A stretch of 54,460 nt of DNA, from the NCBI GenBank assembly GCA_020430865.1, contig JAGQIY010000394.1, positions 1 to 54,460 of the forward strand, given 5' to 3'. Numbering within the stretch: the stretch's first letter is position 1; each line of letters opens with the position of its first letter. Made by a program: the position numbers and the translations under genes. This DNA is from Myxococcales bacterium (GTDB lineage Bacteria; Myxococcota; Polyangia; Polyangiales; Polyangiaceae). This document shows, in pieces, positions 44,132 through 52,705 of this stretch. A model generated the notes under the pieces. That model did not search any database. It saw only the letters and a list, made by a program, of their open reading frames with translations, and was not told the DNA's origin.

Positions 44132-45316
44132 ATGGGAAGCGCAGCGCCGGAACTGTCGACGCATGAGATCGGCATCTGTTGTGGTCGCTGCGAGACCTAC
44201 AATCGCGTGGGCACCTTGGTGTGTTCGGAGTGCGGCAACGACCTCGCGATCGAGGCAGCTCGCCCCCCCGTCTCGAGCTCCCTGCGCGCCAGCGCCGAGC
44301 GAGGCATCGATCCAGCCGATCAGCGCCGCATGACCCAGCCCGCGCGCTCGATCCATGACGAACCCACGAGCCCTTATATAACCGGGCTCGATGACGACGA
44401 ACCGGAACGCCGTCTCGGCGTTTATGGTTCGGAAAGTCTTTCCAAACAGCCGAGTGTTGAGCGAGGCTCAGAACGAAATGTCCAGCTCGCGCGGCCACCG
44501 AACCCGCTGGCAGGGCTCTCCGAGGAGGAACTGATGGATCAAGCCAAGCACTTCGTGTGTACGTCCTGCATGACCCCCGTCCCGACGGGTCACAAGTTCT
44601 GTGGTCGCTGCGGGGCCGAGGTGCCGCCTGAGATCCTCAAGCTCCAGGTGCAGTTCTTCAGCGAGATGCAGGATCCCGAGAAGGCTCGGCTGATCTTGAT
44701 CCGCGGGGAAGGAATGGACGCCCTGAGCTACCACCTCAAGCTCGAGCAACACATCGTTGGCCGGAGCGGGCAGCTGGAGTTCCCCGACGACCCCTTCATC
44801 TCGCCCAAGCACGCGAACTTCTTCTACCGCGACAGCAAGCTCGTGGTGCGCGACGAGGGATCGCTGAACGGCGTCTACCTGCGCATCCGCGGCTCCGTGG
44901 AGATTTCTGCCGGGGACACGTTCCTGGCTGGCGAACAGGTGTTCCGACTGGATCCGACACCGAAGGCCTCGGACGCGGCCGACGGAGACGGCACCTTCTT
45001 CTATTCCTCACCCAAGCACCCGACCGCCTTCCGCTTGGTACAGCTCCTCGAGGGCGGGTCCACCGGAATGACGGTGTGTGCGCGCGGGAACTCCCTGCAG
45101 ATCGGCCGGGAGAACGGCGACCTGAACTTCCCAGGCGACGTCTACATGTCGGCGCAGCACTGCACCGTCGCCGACGAAGGCGGCAAGTTCACGCTGACGG
45201 ATCACGACTCGCGCAACGGGACCTACGTTCGCATCAAGACCGAAGCAACGCTGGGCCACGGCGACTACGTGTTCATCGGACGCAAGCTGCTCCGCGTCGA
45301 GCTCAACGTCAACTGA
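44132..45316 (+). CDS. Zinc-ribbon protein with two FHA domains
   Basis: 394 aa, cytoplasmic. N-terminal zinc ribbon CCGRC...CSEC (residues 16-34); second ribbon CTSCMTP...CGRCGAE (about 142-165); a low-complexity acidic linker lies between. Two FHA domains follow. The first has IVGRSGQLEF, ISPKHANFFY and SLNGVYLRI (about 208-255). The second has LQIGRENGDLNF, MSAQHCTVADE and DSRNGTYVRI (about 325-370). FHA domains bind phosphothreonine, so this is a signalling adaptor for Ser/Thr kinase products, abundant in myxobacteria. No kinase gene is adjacent. A second FHA gene lies beyond pcnB at 47475. Convergent with pcnB, with a terminator between. Confidence 0.85.
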   Translation: MGSAAPELSTHEIGICCGRCETYNRVGTLVCSECGNDLAIEAARPPVSSSLRASAERGIDPADQRRMTQPARSIHDEPTSPYITGLDDDEPERRLGVYGSESLSKQPSVERGSERNVQLARPPNPLAGLSEEELMDQAKHFVCTSCMTPVPTGHKFCGRCGAEVPPEILKLQVQFFSEMQDPEKARLILIRGEGMDALSYHLKLEQHIVGRSGQLEFPDDPFISPKHANFFYRDSKLVVRDEGSLNGVYLRIRGSVEISAGDTFLAGEQVFRLDPTPKASDAADGDGTFFYSSPKHPTAFRLVQLLEGGSTGMTVCARGNSLQIGRENGDLNFPGDVYMSAQHCTVADEGGKFTLTDHDSRNGTYVRIKTEATLGHGDYVFIGRKLLRVELNVN

Positions 45317-45340
45317 AGCGGTTCCGCGAGGATCGGCTGC

Positions 45341-45376
45341 AGGCGGCGCCCTTTGGGTGTCGCCTGTTTGTGTTCG
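45341..45376 (+). terminator. Intrinsic-type terminator after the double-FHA gene
   Basis: AGGCGGCGCC (45341-45350) pairs with GGTGTCGCCT (45356-45365), with two G-T wobbles and the 5-base loop CTTTG, followed by the T-rich GTTTGTGTT. It begins 25 bases after the stop at 45316. The best terminator in the window. Confidence 0.65.
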
Positions 45377-45427
45377 TCCCTCTTCCCTCACGGAAACCCA
45401 GCCCACCACCAGGCTGCGTCAGCCAGG

Positions 45428-45440
45428 TTTGGGGGTGAGG
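45428..45440 (+). repeat. Dispersed 13-bp word TTTGGGGGTGAGG, copy 4
   Basis: Exact copy between the convergent double-FHA and pcnB genes, 10 bases from the pcnB stop. The only copy not upstream of a gene. Confidence 0.7.
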
Positions 45441-45450
45441 GGGAGCCGCG

Positions 45451-46782
45451 TCAGCGGCGGCGCTTGCGCTTCGGCGAGGCGTCTCGGTTCGGCTTGACGC
45501 TGGCGCCACGAGCCTTGGCGGACAGCTCGACCACCTCCGCGGCGTACTCGTAGAGCGGTGTGCGAGCGAAGCGTCCAGGCCGTCCCGTCTGCAGGCGCGG
45601 CATCATGGCAACGATGCGACGCACCCCATCGGCGATGCGTCGGGGCACATTGAGGCGATCGACGACCGGCTCCAGGAAGTCGAAGGCGGCCTCTACCCGA
45701 TCCGACGCGCCATCACAGGCCTCGAGCATCGGCTCGAGCAACAGCGCCGTCCACAGCACGACGTCGTCGAAGGCTTCGCCGCGCTCCTTGGTCTCCTGAT
45801 CGATCGCGGAGAACAGCGCCCAGGTGCTGCCATCCGACTCCTGGGTGTCCGACAGGTAGGCGGCGAGCTCTGGCAAGAGCACGTCCAGCACCCCGGTCTC
45901 CCACATCAACCAGATCGAGCGATGACTCGCCCCACCACGCATGAGTCGCAGCACTTCTTCGAAGAGCCGGGGTCGCGCCGCCATGGCCAGCGAACCTCGG
46001 CACTGGACTATCGCGTCGTAGACATCCGGCGCGATTCCGAGGTCGAGGCGGGCACAGAACTTGATCGCCCGCAGGATCCGCACTGGATCCTCAAGGAAAC
46101 GAACGACCGGGTCTCCTATCGTGCGCACCGTGCGCGCGCGGATGTCGGGGATCCCTCCGATCCAGTCCAACACCTCGTTGGTCTCCAGATCGTAGAAGAG
46201 CCCGTTGATGGTGAAGTCACGACGCACGGCGTCTTCGTGCGCTTGCCCGAAGGCGTTGTCGTCACGAATCAGCAGGTCTTCCTGCGCCCGGTCGTCTGGC
46301 TGCGGGTTCTTGCGGAAGGTCGCAGTCTCGATGATCTTTCCGCCCGAAAACAGCACGTGCACGAGGCGAAACCGACGCCCGATGATGCGTGAGTTGCGAA
46401 ACAGCGCCCGCACGTCGTCTGGGCGCGCGCTGGTCGCCACGTCGAAGTCCTTGGGTGAGCAGTCGAGGAGCAAGTCCCGGACACAGCCGCCGACGAGATA
46501 GGCCTCGAAGCCATGTCGCACCAGGCGACGCACCACCTTGGCCGCGTCCTGATCGATCAGCTCGGGATCGAGCTCGATCTCGTAGCGCTCGGGTGCCTCG
46601 GGCGGCTCGCTCGCGGGTGGCGGCGCAGGAGCCTTCGAGGAGGTCGACTGCGCCTCCGCATCCGGCTCCGCATTGCGCCCTCGACCGCGGCGTCGACGAC
46701 GCGAACGATCGGGCTGAGCGTTGCTGCTGCTCCGCCGCGAAGCGTTGGGTTTCTCTGTGTCTGGGGACTTACGGCGTCCCAT
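45451..46782 (-). CDS. pcnB: Poly(A) polymerase I-like nucleotidyltransferase
   Basis: 443 aa from ATG 46782; the open frame reaches 47106, but that extension is non-coding in character. PcnB adds 3' poly(A) tails to RNA and so promotes decay. The class II nucleotidyltransferase head has LVGGCVRDLLL (97-106) and the metal-binding KDFDVATSA (Asp112, Asp114). The sequence IIGRRFRLVHV after it matches the signature that separates bacterial poly(A) polymerases from CCA-adding enzymes. Then VRRDFTINGLFYD and FLEDPVRILRAIKF. The N-terminal 65 residues are Arg/Ser/Pro-rich disorder and the C-terminus is basic (SPKRKRRR), as in PcnB RNA-binding tails. PAP rather than CCA enzyme is favoured but not proven. 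Confidence 0.85.
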   Translation of the reverse strand: MGRRKSPDTEKPNASRRSSSNAQPDRSRRRRRGRGRNAEPDAEAQSTSSKAPAPPPASEPPEAPERYEIELDPELIDQDAAKVVRRLVRHGFEAYLVGGCVRDLLLDCSPKDFDVATSARPDDVRALFRNSRIIGRRFRLVHVLFSGGKIIETATFRKNPQPDDRAQEDLLIRDDNAFGQAHEDAVRRDFTINGLFYDLETNEVLDWIGGIPDIRARTVRTIGDPVVRFLEDPVRILRAIKFCARLDLGIAPDVYDAIVQCRGSLAMAARPRLFEEVLRLMRGGASHRSIWLMWETGVLDVLLPELAAYLSDTQESDGSTWALFSAIDQETKERGEAFDDVVLWTALLLEPMLEACDGASDRVEAAFDFLEPVVDRLNVPRRIADGVRRIVAMMPRLQTGRPGRFARTPLYEYAAEVVELSAKARGASVKPNRDASPKRKRRR

Positions 46783-47474
46783 GGCGTCCAAGATGCTTTC
46801 TGCCCCTTGCGGTGGGTGGTCCCTGCAGAACCTAGCTGGTGAGTATCCGAATTCGCCTGCGGAGGGCGCGAACAAACAACATTTGTTCAAAAAACCCGCG
46901 GCCTGGCGCAACTCGAGACGGTGGCCTCGGGCCCTGGCCTGCGGCATCCAGCCACGCCGGCCTGGAAAAATCCGCCTCCGGACCTCTCGACGCGCCAGGA
47001 ACCGCGAGCCTCGGCGAAGAGCTCCGAGCCCGCACCATCCACGGCGTCTAGCAGGCAAAACCGCTGGAAACCAGGGGCAAGCTCTGGAGAGCCGCAGATG
47101 CGGCACTGCCGGACGAAAGGTCCGTGAGCCGCCCTGGAGCCGCTGCGGGCGACTGCTGGGGCTCCCACGAGCCCCACCCAGCGCCCGGGCGTCGGTCCCC
47201 GTACGCCACGCGGACGGCAGCGGCGATCAGGCGGCGATGGCCGTCCGCCCCCGTACGTCAGCAGCGCCGCCGAGCGGCTTGCCCTCCCCCCCTTCAGCAG
47301 CCAGTGCGTCCGCCGCGCCAGTCGCCGCCCCTCGGACGCCGGCCGTTCAGGATCTCCTGAACCCGGCCCGAGGCTGTTTCGATGTGGAGATCACGTAACA
47401 GCCAGCTCGAGATCGCGGGCCGCGCTTTCGATGCCTAAACGGTGGCGCCCTTCGCTATCCTTCAGAGTGGGGCA
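46783..47474. other. Gene-free divergent region (692 bp) between pcnB and the FHA gene
   Basis: No supported gene. It separates pcnB (minus, start 46782) from the FHA gene (plus, start 47475). The one clear structure is the A/T-rich palindrome at 46870-46888. The rest, about 46900-47400, is G+C-rich and has open frames on both strands without domains or start signals; the frame 46721-47398 is Arg/Pro-rich and looks spurious. TATCCT at 47456-47461 is a possible -10 for the FHA gene. Confidence 0.55.
46870..46888. promoter_or_regulatory. A/T-rich palindrome GAACAAA-N5-TTTGTTC, candidate operator
   Basis: Perfect 7-bp arms around CAACA, in an otherwise G+C-rich region, 88 bases upstream of the pcnB start and followed by an A run (plus strand). 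The GAAC...GTTC half-sites recall LexA-type operators in general shape, but spacing does not match a consensus I can vouch for. Confidence 0.4.
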
Positions 47475-48098
47475 GTGAGCACTTACTGGGTCAAATACAA
47501 AGGCACCCGCTTTCCCATCCGCAGGGGTGAGACGATCCTTGGGCGGAGCCCCTACTGCAGTATCGTGATCAGCGACGACCTGGTGTCTCGAGAGCACTGC
47601 GCGCTGCGCCTGACCAGCGATGGCCTGACGGTCACCGACCTGAACAGCACCAACGGCGTGCGCGTGAACGGCACCCCGGTCAAAGGCGCCCAGAGCGTTC
47701 AGCCTGGAGACGTGTTGACCGTCGGTACGGCGCTGCTCGAGATCGTGCGCATGGACACCATGGCCTCACGCGCGCGCACCACGACCCGCTCGGACCTGGA
47801 AGTGCCGAAGGGGCTCGAGAACACCGTCACCCTCACCCAAGAAAACAGCCTGGAGTTGATCGAGACGCTATTGAAGAACGCGGGCGAGAGCGGAAAGACC
47901 GCGAGGACCGGCAACGTCGTGCGACGAGCGATCGATGAGCTCGTAAGCAAGCTCACCGAGGCCGGCACCGCTCCTGCCGCGACTCGGGCGCGCCTGGAGA
48001 CATACGTTCGAGAGCTACAGGGATGGTTCGCGGACGGCAGCTTCGACGACTGGTCCACCTCGACTCAAACCAAGCTGAGCGAGCTGATCCCCCAGTGA
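47475..48098 (+). CDS. FHA-domain protein
   Basis: 207 aa from GTG 47475, chosen for GTGGGG about 5 bases upstream; GTG 47442 is possible. The N-terminal half is one FHA domain: ETILGRSPYCSIVISDDLVSREHCAL with the phospho-peptide Arg/Ser/His residues, then LTVTDLNSTNGVRVNG. Residues about 115-207 are helical and lack a recognised domain (LELIETLLKNAGESGK, VRRAIDELVSKLTEAG). It should read phosphothreonine on a partner. The histidine kinase gene starts 13 bases after its stop, so the two are probably one operon, linking Ser/Thr phosphorylation to two-component signalling. That link is inference from position. Confidence 0.85.
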   Translation: MSTYWVKYKGTRFPIRRGETILGRSPYCSIVISDDLVSREHCALRLTSDGLTVTDLNSTNGVRVNGTPVKGAQSVQPGDVLTVGTALLEIVRMDTMASRARTTTRSDLEVPKGLENTVTLTQENSLELIETLLKNAGESGKTARTGNVVRRAIDELVSKLTEAGTAPAATRARLETYVRELQGWFADGSFDDWSTSTQTKLSELIPQ

Positions 48099-48111
48099 CG
48101 AGGCAACCGAC

Positions 48112-49836
48112 TTGAGCGTCCTGGTCGCATCCGACGACGAAGAAGCCGCGCGCGCGCTCTGCTCCGCGCTCTCCCGCGCTGGACTGATCGCCGCCTGGGC
48201 GCCGTCCGTCGCAGAGGCCTGGCGCAACGTCAGCCAGAGTCCCCCGATGGTGCTCGTGGCAGACACGGAGCTGCCTGAGATCAGCGACCTCATCGAGGAG
48301 ATCCGGGAAGACAACCCCTGGGTTCGCGTCTACCTGATGGCGGATCCCGACGGAATCGTTCCAAGACTCACCGCGCCCCTGGTGGCGAAGCCCTTCGACG
48401 CGGCGCAGTTCGCCGACCTGCTGGCGCGGGAGGTGGAGCTGGCGGAGCTGGAGCGAGGGCGAAGGTCACTCCTGGCACACGTGGACGAGCTAGCGCTGCT
48501 CGTCCAGTCCAGCTTCGAGGCCATCATCGGGTTGTCCGAGGAAGGACTGATCCTCTCCTGGAACCACGGCGCCGAGACGCTCTATGGCTACGAAGCCGGA
48601 GAGATCATCGGTCGCAACATCGACGTCCTCGAGGCGGGAGAAGCCCCGCTCGAGCGGCTCGCGCGCGGCGAGCGCCAGGTGACGGAGGTGCGCAGACGAA
48701 CCAAGGCTGGTCACGACGTGTTCGTCCACCTCTCGCTCTCTCCCGTCCCCCAGACGCAGTACACTGCCCTGCGCTTCGCCGAGGTCTCGCTAGACGTTAC
48801 CGCACGGAGAAAGTTGGAGCGCGAACTCGAGCACGCTGAGCGCCTGGCGACGGTGGGCCGCATGGCTGCGAGCATGGCTCACGAGATCAACAACCCACTG
48901 GCGGTGATCCGAGCGAGCACCGGCTACGTCGCGCAGATCGCCTCGCAGATTGGCGACGTCGACCTGGGGGAAGCCGCAGAGGACATGGAGGTCGCCGCAG
49001 AGCGCATCGGTAGCTTCGTGCAGCATCTCTGCGGGTTCGCGCGGCGCGAGCGCGCGCACCTGGAGCTCGCGCCGATCTCCAAGACCGTCAGCCTCGCGCT
49101 GCGCATGGTGAAACCGAGGGCAGTGGAGCGCGGAGTGACGCTCGAGGTAGCCGAGATCCCGGAGGTGTCTCTCGCCCACGATCCACCACGCCTCGCGCAG
49201 GCGGTCGTCAACGTCGTCGCCAACGCGATCGACGCTGCCGCGCTTGGCGGGGGGACGGTGAAGCTCTCGATCCAATCTGCCGAAGATCGGGTCGCGATCT
49301 GGGTGGAGGATGATGGCCCTGGACTACCCGACGAGATCCGCGACCGGGTCTTCGAGCCCTTCACCACCACCAAGCCTCACGGCATGGGCACTGGTCTCGG
49401 GCTCGCCATCACCGCGCAGATCGTCCGGGATCATGGGGGTGAGGTGCGTCTCGAACCAGCGGCGCGCGGAACACGCGCCCTGATCGAGCTCAGCGCTCCC
49501 GTCACCGGGGCCAAGCGGGTACTGGTGCTGAACGCTGATCCGAGCATGCGGCGAGTGCTCGCGTCGGCGTTGCGCGCGTCCCATTTCGAGGTCAGCACGG
49601 CAGATAACCTCGCGGAAGCGCAATCCGTGCTGAAGGCGGGGGCCGCTCACGTGCTGGTAGCACAGGCGCCGATCGACACCGACGACCTCGAGCAGCTACG
49701 CGCCGCGTCCCCCGAGATGCGTGTCCTGCTGGTGTCAGGCGACGGGAATGACGTACCGAGCGGCGTGGAGTCGCTGGCGGGTCCGCTGAACCACGAGCAC
49801 CTGACCGAGACGGTGCGCCGCTTGAGCCGTGACTGA
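48112..49836 (+). CDS. Soluble REC-PAS histidine kinase with a C-terminal pseudo-receiver
   Basis: 574 aa from TTG 48112 (GAGG about 9 bases upstream). No membrane segment. The N-terminal receiver (about 1-115) keeps ASDDEEAA, an Asp in VLVADTELP, and AKPFD. A PAS domain follows (about 130-250; SFEAIIGLSEEGLILSWNHGAETLYGYEAGEIIGRN). Kinase core: His257 in ASMAHEINNPLAVI, N box VVNVVANAIDAAALGG, G boxes VEDDGPGLPDE and GMGTGLGLAI. The C-terminal domain (about 465-574) is receiver-like but has Gln where the phospho-acceptor Asp should be (HVLVAQAPI) and Gly for the Lys (LAGPLN), so it cannot be phosphorylated in the normal way. Preceded by the FHA gene. Confidence 0.88.
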   Translation: MSVLVASDDEEAARALCSALSRAGLIAAWAPSVAEAWRNVSQSPPMVLVADTELPEISDLIEEIREDNPWVRVYLMADPDGIVPRLTAPLVAKPFDAAQFADLLAREVELAELERGRRSLLAHVDELALLVQSSFEAIIGLSEEGLILSWNHGAETLYGYEAGEIIGRNIDVLEAGEAPLERLARGERQVTEVRRRTKAGHDVFVHLSLSPVPQTQYTALRFAEVSLDVTARRKLERELEHAERLATVGRMAASMAHEINNPLAVIRASTGYVAQIASQIGDVDLGEAAEDMEVAAERIGSFVQHLCGFARRERAHLELAPISKTVSLALRMVKPRAVERGVTLEVAEIPEVSLAHDPPRLAQAVVNVVANAIDAAALGGGTVKLSIQSAEDRVAIWVEDDGPGLPDEIRDRVFEPFTTTKPHGMGTGLGLAITAQIVRDHGGEVRLEPAARGTRALIELSAPVTGAKRVLVLNADPSMRRVLASALRASHFEVSTADNLAEAQSVLKAGAAHVLVAQAPIDTDDLEQLRAASPEMRVLLVSGDGNDVPSGVESLAGPLNHEHLTETVRRLSRD

Positions 49837-49946
49837 CCCGGCGCTCCAGCCCGCCGTGGTGTGCGAACCTGGCCTGGCGTTCTCCCCGGCAGCGACGCGC
49901 GATCGCGCTGACGGCGCCGCTGAATTGCCTGCGGGCAGAGATCGGT

Positions 49947-49952
49947 TATAGC
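49947..49952 (+). promoter_or_regulatory. Possible -10 element (TATAGC) before the YdcF-like gene
   Basis: TATAGC in GGTTATAGCG, 12 bases before the ATG at 49965; compare proB. Weak evidence on its own. Confidence 0.25.
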
Positions 49953-49964
49953 GTCCGGCGAAGC

Positions 49965-50465
49965 ATGAACGTCGACCACGCCATCGTGATCCTTGGGTGC
50001 CGAGTCGAGCTCGGTGGCGACGTCCGCGGTGCGCTCAAGCGTCGGGTGACTCGAGGAGCGCGCTTGTTCCACGAGCAGGGGGCGCGCTGGGTCGTGGTGT
50101 CTGGAGGCAAACGCTGGCACGGTTTCAGTGAGGCGGGAGCGATGCGCCGAGAGCTGGAGAGGCTCGGTGTGCCCTCGGCGGTCATCGTCGAGGAGACGCG
50201 CTCCTGCTCGACCCGGGAGAACGCAGTGTTCAGTCAACGTCTGCTACAGGAGCGAGGCGTCGAGCGGGTGAACCTGGTGACCTGCGACTTTCACATGCGG
50301 CGGGCTGCCGGTTTGTTTCGCTGCCGCGGGCTGAACGTCCAGGAGTTCCCCGCCCGCTCCCCAGGCAGGGCGACGAACCGAGCGCGGCGCGCCGTCTCCG
50401 AGCTAGTGAAGACAGCCCTGGATCGCTACGCCCCGAGAGCTCCGGCCGCGAGGTGTCCACGTTGA
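49965..50465 (+). CDS. YdcF/DUF218-like protein
   Basis: 166 aa, short for the family because no membrane segments precede the domain. DUF218 features: AIVILGCRVELGG at the start, GALKRRVTRGARLFHEQ, WVVVSGGKRWHG, and the hallmark IVEETRSCSTRENAVFSQRLL (normally E-x-x-S-x-x-T-x-E-N), followed by LVTCDFHMRRA, equivalent to the S-x-x-H-x-x-R motif. Relatives include SanA, ElyC and YdcF, linked to envelope homeostasis in E. coli, though the chemistry is poorly known. It lacks a signal, so it is predicted cytoplasmic. Its stop overlaps the start of the next gene by 13 bases. Confidence 0.82.
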   Translation: MNVDHAIVILGCRVELGGDVRGALKRRVTRGARLFHEQGARWVVVSGGKRWHGFSEAGAMRRELERLGVPSAVIVEETRSCSTRENAVFSQRLLQERGVERVNLVTCDFHMRRAAGLFRCRGLNVQEFPARSPGRATNRARRAVSELVKTALDRYAPRAPAARCPR

Positions 50466-52684
50466 CCCGCGCACACCTCTGGGCGGCGAGCACCTTGCTG
50501 TGGTTGATCCCCTGCGCGGTTGGTTGCCGCAAGGATAAGGACCAGGCGACGACGGGAACGCCAGCAGGAAGCGCCTCGGCGCCCTCCAGCGTCACTTCCG
50601 CCGTTCAGGACGAGCCCATCAGCGAGGCGGTCCGCGCGCGCCTCGATGCGCTGCGGCTGGCGGAGCACCGCCGGGACTCGAGCGGGGTCAAGGCTTCGGA
50701 TCTTCGCCACGAGAGCCCGCTGGTGCGGCGCGCCGCCGCACGGGCGCTGGCCCGGATCGCCGACATCGAGGCGCACAAGCAGCTGGTGGAGCGGCTCCGC
50801 GACGAGGATCCGGAGGTCATCAGCTGGGCCGCGTACGGCATTGGCTTCAGCTGTGAAGGCCAGCAGTTCTCGGCCGTACGCGCCTTGGTCACGCGAGCCG
50901 CGAGCCTCAGCCTGGAGCTCGACGCAGTGACCCCCGGCGCCGAAGGCCTGGAGCCCTTCAGCGCCATCGCGGACGCCCTGGCGCGCTGCGGAGGCGTAGA
51001 AGCCGAAGCCAGCCTCAACGCCTGGCTGAGTTCGCCAGTCAAGGGTCTGAAGGAACAAGCCACGCTGGCGCTGACGCGCGTGGCAGCCCGCGCTCACAAA
51101 CTCCACGGGGAAACGGTCGTGAGCTTGCTCGACATCGCGAGCAAGCAGAACTTCGCGCTGGCGCTGGCGCCTCTGGCCCACTTCGATCCCGAGAACCCGA
51201 GCGTCGCAAAGCGCATGCGCGAGGTCGCGTCGGCCGTTCTGGAGAAGGTCGATCCAAAGACCGGGGAAGGCGTCTTCGTGGTGCGCGCTCTGGCCCGCAG
51301 CGGCCCCGAGGCAGCGCCAGAGCTGCATCGAGTGGTCACCGACCCCAAGCAGCCCCTCGGGACACGCATCGAGGCCGCCCGCGGACTGACCAAGCTGGAC
51401 AGCGCTGGTCAGAACGCGTTGAGAGACGCGCTCGCGCAGATCGCCAGGGATGCCCAACAGATCACTGCCAGTCTGAGCAAGCCCGAGTTCTCGCTGATCT
51501 TGGAGCTGGTGAGCGGCTTGAAGCCGCCCCTGCGCGCCGCCCAGGCTGCGCTGGAAGCGCTGGCGGAGCTGCCGCTGCCTGAACGGAAGCCCGAGCGCCG
51601 CCGCGCCGTGCTCCTGCGCTGCGCCGCGGCGGCGCGCGTCGCTGGGACCCGCAGCCTCTACCCCAAGCTGGTGGAGTGCGATCCCGACGACTCCTACGTC
51701 AAGGCGAGGTACGTGCTGGAGGTACTGGACCGCGGCCAGCTGACGCGAGCGCGGTACATCCGCTGGCTCGAGCTGACCAAGCACAGCGACCGCCGGATAC
51801 GAGAGGGCGCGCTGAACTTGCTCCCAGCCCACCCGGAGGCCGCGGAGCAGTACAGAATCCTCACGGAAGCACTCAAGGCGAAGGAACCTGGTGTCGTCGC
51901 CGTCGCGGCGGAGGTGCTGGCCGCGCACCCCGACCGAGCCTCCAGGGCCGAGGAGGAAGGTGCCTTCACGCCAGAGCCAGAGCTGATCAGCGCCCTGCTG
52001 GCAGCCCTGGAGCAGAAGCGCGACCCAAGCCAGGTGGAAATAACAAGCGTGCTGATCGACGCTTTGGCCGCCGTGTCCCTCAAGGACCCCAAGCAGGTCA
52101 AGGCGAGAGAGAAGCTCATCGTGGGCTATTGCAAGGCGGACAACGTCAGCCTCCGCACCCACGCAGAGAAGGCGCTACGCGCGATTGGCGACAAGCGCGC
52201 CACCTGCAACGAGTTCCTGGCGCCAAAGACGATCCCGGCACTGGAGCTGCCCCAGGTGTCGCGGCGACTGGTGGTCGAGCTCGAGCTCGACACCGCCAAG
52301 CTCGGGCTCGAGCTCGACCCGAGGCTCGCTCCGGTGTCCGTCGCGCGCATCCAGGAGCTGGTGACTCGCGGCTTCTACGACGGCTTGACGATGCACCGCG
52401 TGGTGCCGGGCTTCGTGGTGCAGTTTGGTGACCCCCACGCTGACAGCTACGGAGGAGCCGAGGGCGAGCCGCTGCGCTGCGAGACCTCGCCGGTGCCCTT
52501 CGGCGTGCTGGGTATCGGCCTGGCGCTCAGCGGCCGCGACACGGCATCCAGCCAGCTGTTCGTCACCCTGGGGCGATTCCCCAGGCTGGATGGGAGCTAT
52601 CCATTTCTCGGTAGGGCAACAGGAGACTGGGATCGGGTCGTGGAGGGCGACGTGATCCGGAAGGCCAAGCTCACGAGCGAGTGA
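50453..52684 (+). CDS. Lipoprotein with HEAT-like repeats and a C-terminal cyclophilin domain
   Basis: 743 aa from GTG 50453. Signal LWAASTLLWLIPCAVGC with lipid-site Cys25. Residues about 60-590 are alpha-helical HEAT-like repeats, for example RRAAARALARIADIEAHKQL, EVISWAAYGIG, KQPLGTRIEAARGLTKL and VVAVAAEVLAAHP, forming a solenoid scaffold. Residues about 605-740 are cyclophilin-type prolyl isomerase: FYDGLTMHRVVPGFVVQFGDP has the Arg, Phe and Gln of the active site, and SSQLFVTLG plus RLDGSYPFLGRA follow. The His of the usual LDGxH is Tyr here, and the loop is shortened, so activity is likely but may be reduced. Located in the periplasm or at the surface. It is a folding or assembly factor by inference. 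Confidence 0.85.
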   Translation: MSTLTRAHLWAASTLLWLIPCAVGCRKDKDQATTGTPAGSASAPSSVTSAVQDEPISEAVRARLDALRLAEHRRDSSGVKASDLRHESPLVRRAAARALARIADIEAHKQLVERLRDEDPEVISWAAYGIGFSCEGQQFSAVRALVTRAASLSLELDAVTPGAEGLEPFSAIADALARCGGVEAEASLNAWLSSPVKGLKEQATLALTRVAARAHKLHGETVVSLLDIASKQNFALALAPLAHFDPENPSVAKRMREVASAVLEKVDPKTGEGVFVVRALARSGPEAAPELHRVVTDPKQPLGTRIEAARGLTKLDSAGQNALRDALAQIARDAQQITASLSKPEFSLILELVSGLKPPLRAAQAALEALAELPLPERKPERRRAVLLRCAAAARVAGTRSLYPKLVECDPDDSYVKARYVLEVLDRGQLTRARYIRWLELTKHSDRRIREGALNLLPAHPEAAEQYRILTEALKAKEPGVVAVAAEVLAAHPDRASRAEEEGAFTPEPELISALLAALEQKRDPSQVEITSVLIDALAAVSLKDPKQVKAREKLIVGYCKADNVSLRTHAEKALRAIGDKRATCNEFLAPKTIPALELPQVSRRLVVELELDTAKLGLELDPRLAPVSVARIQELVTRGFYDGLTMHRVVPGFVVQFGDPHADSYGGAEGEPLRCETSPVPFGVLGIGLALSGRDTASSQLFVTLGRFPRLDGSYPFLGRATGDWDRVVEGDVIRKAKLTSE

Positions 52685-52705
52685 CCAAGCGGTCCAAGAG
52701 GAACC

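Noticed and set aside
46783..47106. N-terminal extension of pcnB
   Set aside because: The extension is Arg-rich, lacks homology to PcnB and overlaps the candidate operator; ATG 46782 starts the usual basic head.
46721..47398. 225-aa plus-strand open frame in the pcnB/FHA intergenic region
   Set aside because: Arg/Pro/Ala-rich, overlaps the pcnB start on the opposite strand, no domain or ribosome-binding site.
49433..49445. Further look-alikes of the 13-bp word (also 24433, 33508)
   Set aside because: Two mismatches and inside coding sequence or signal-peptide codons; not counted as copies.
50426..52162. Minus-strand open frame (578 aa) antisense to the HEAT/cyclophilin gene
   Set aside because: No recognisable domain or start signal; composition typical of a reverse-frame shadow.
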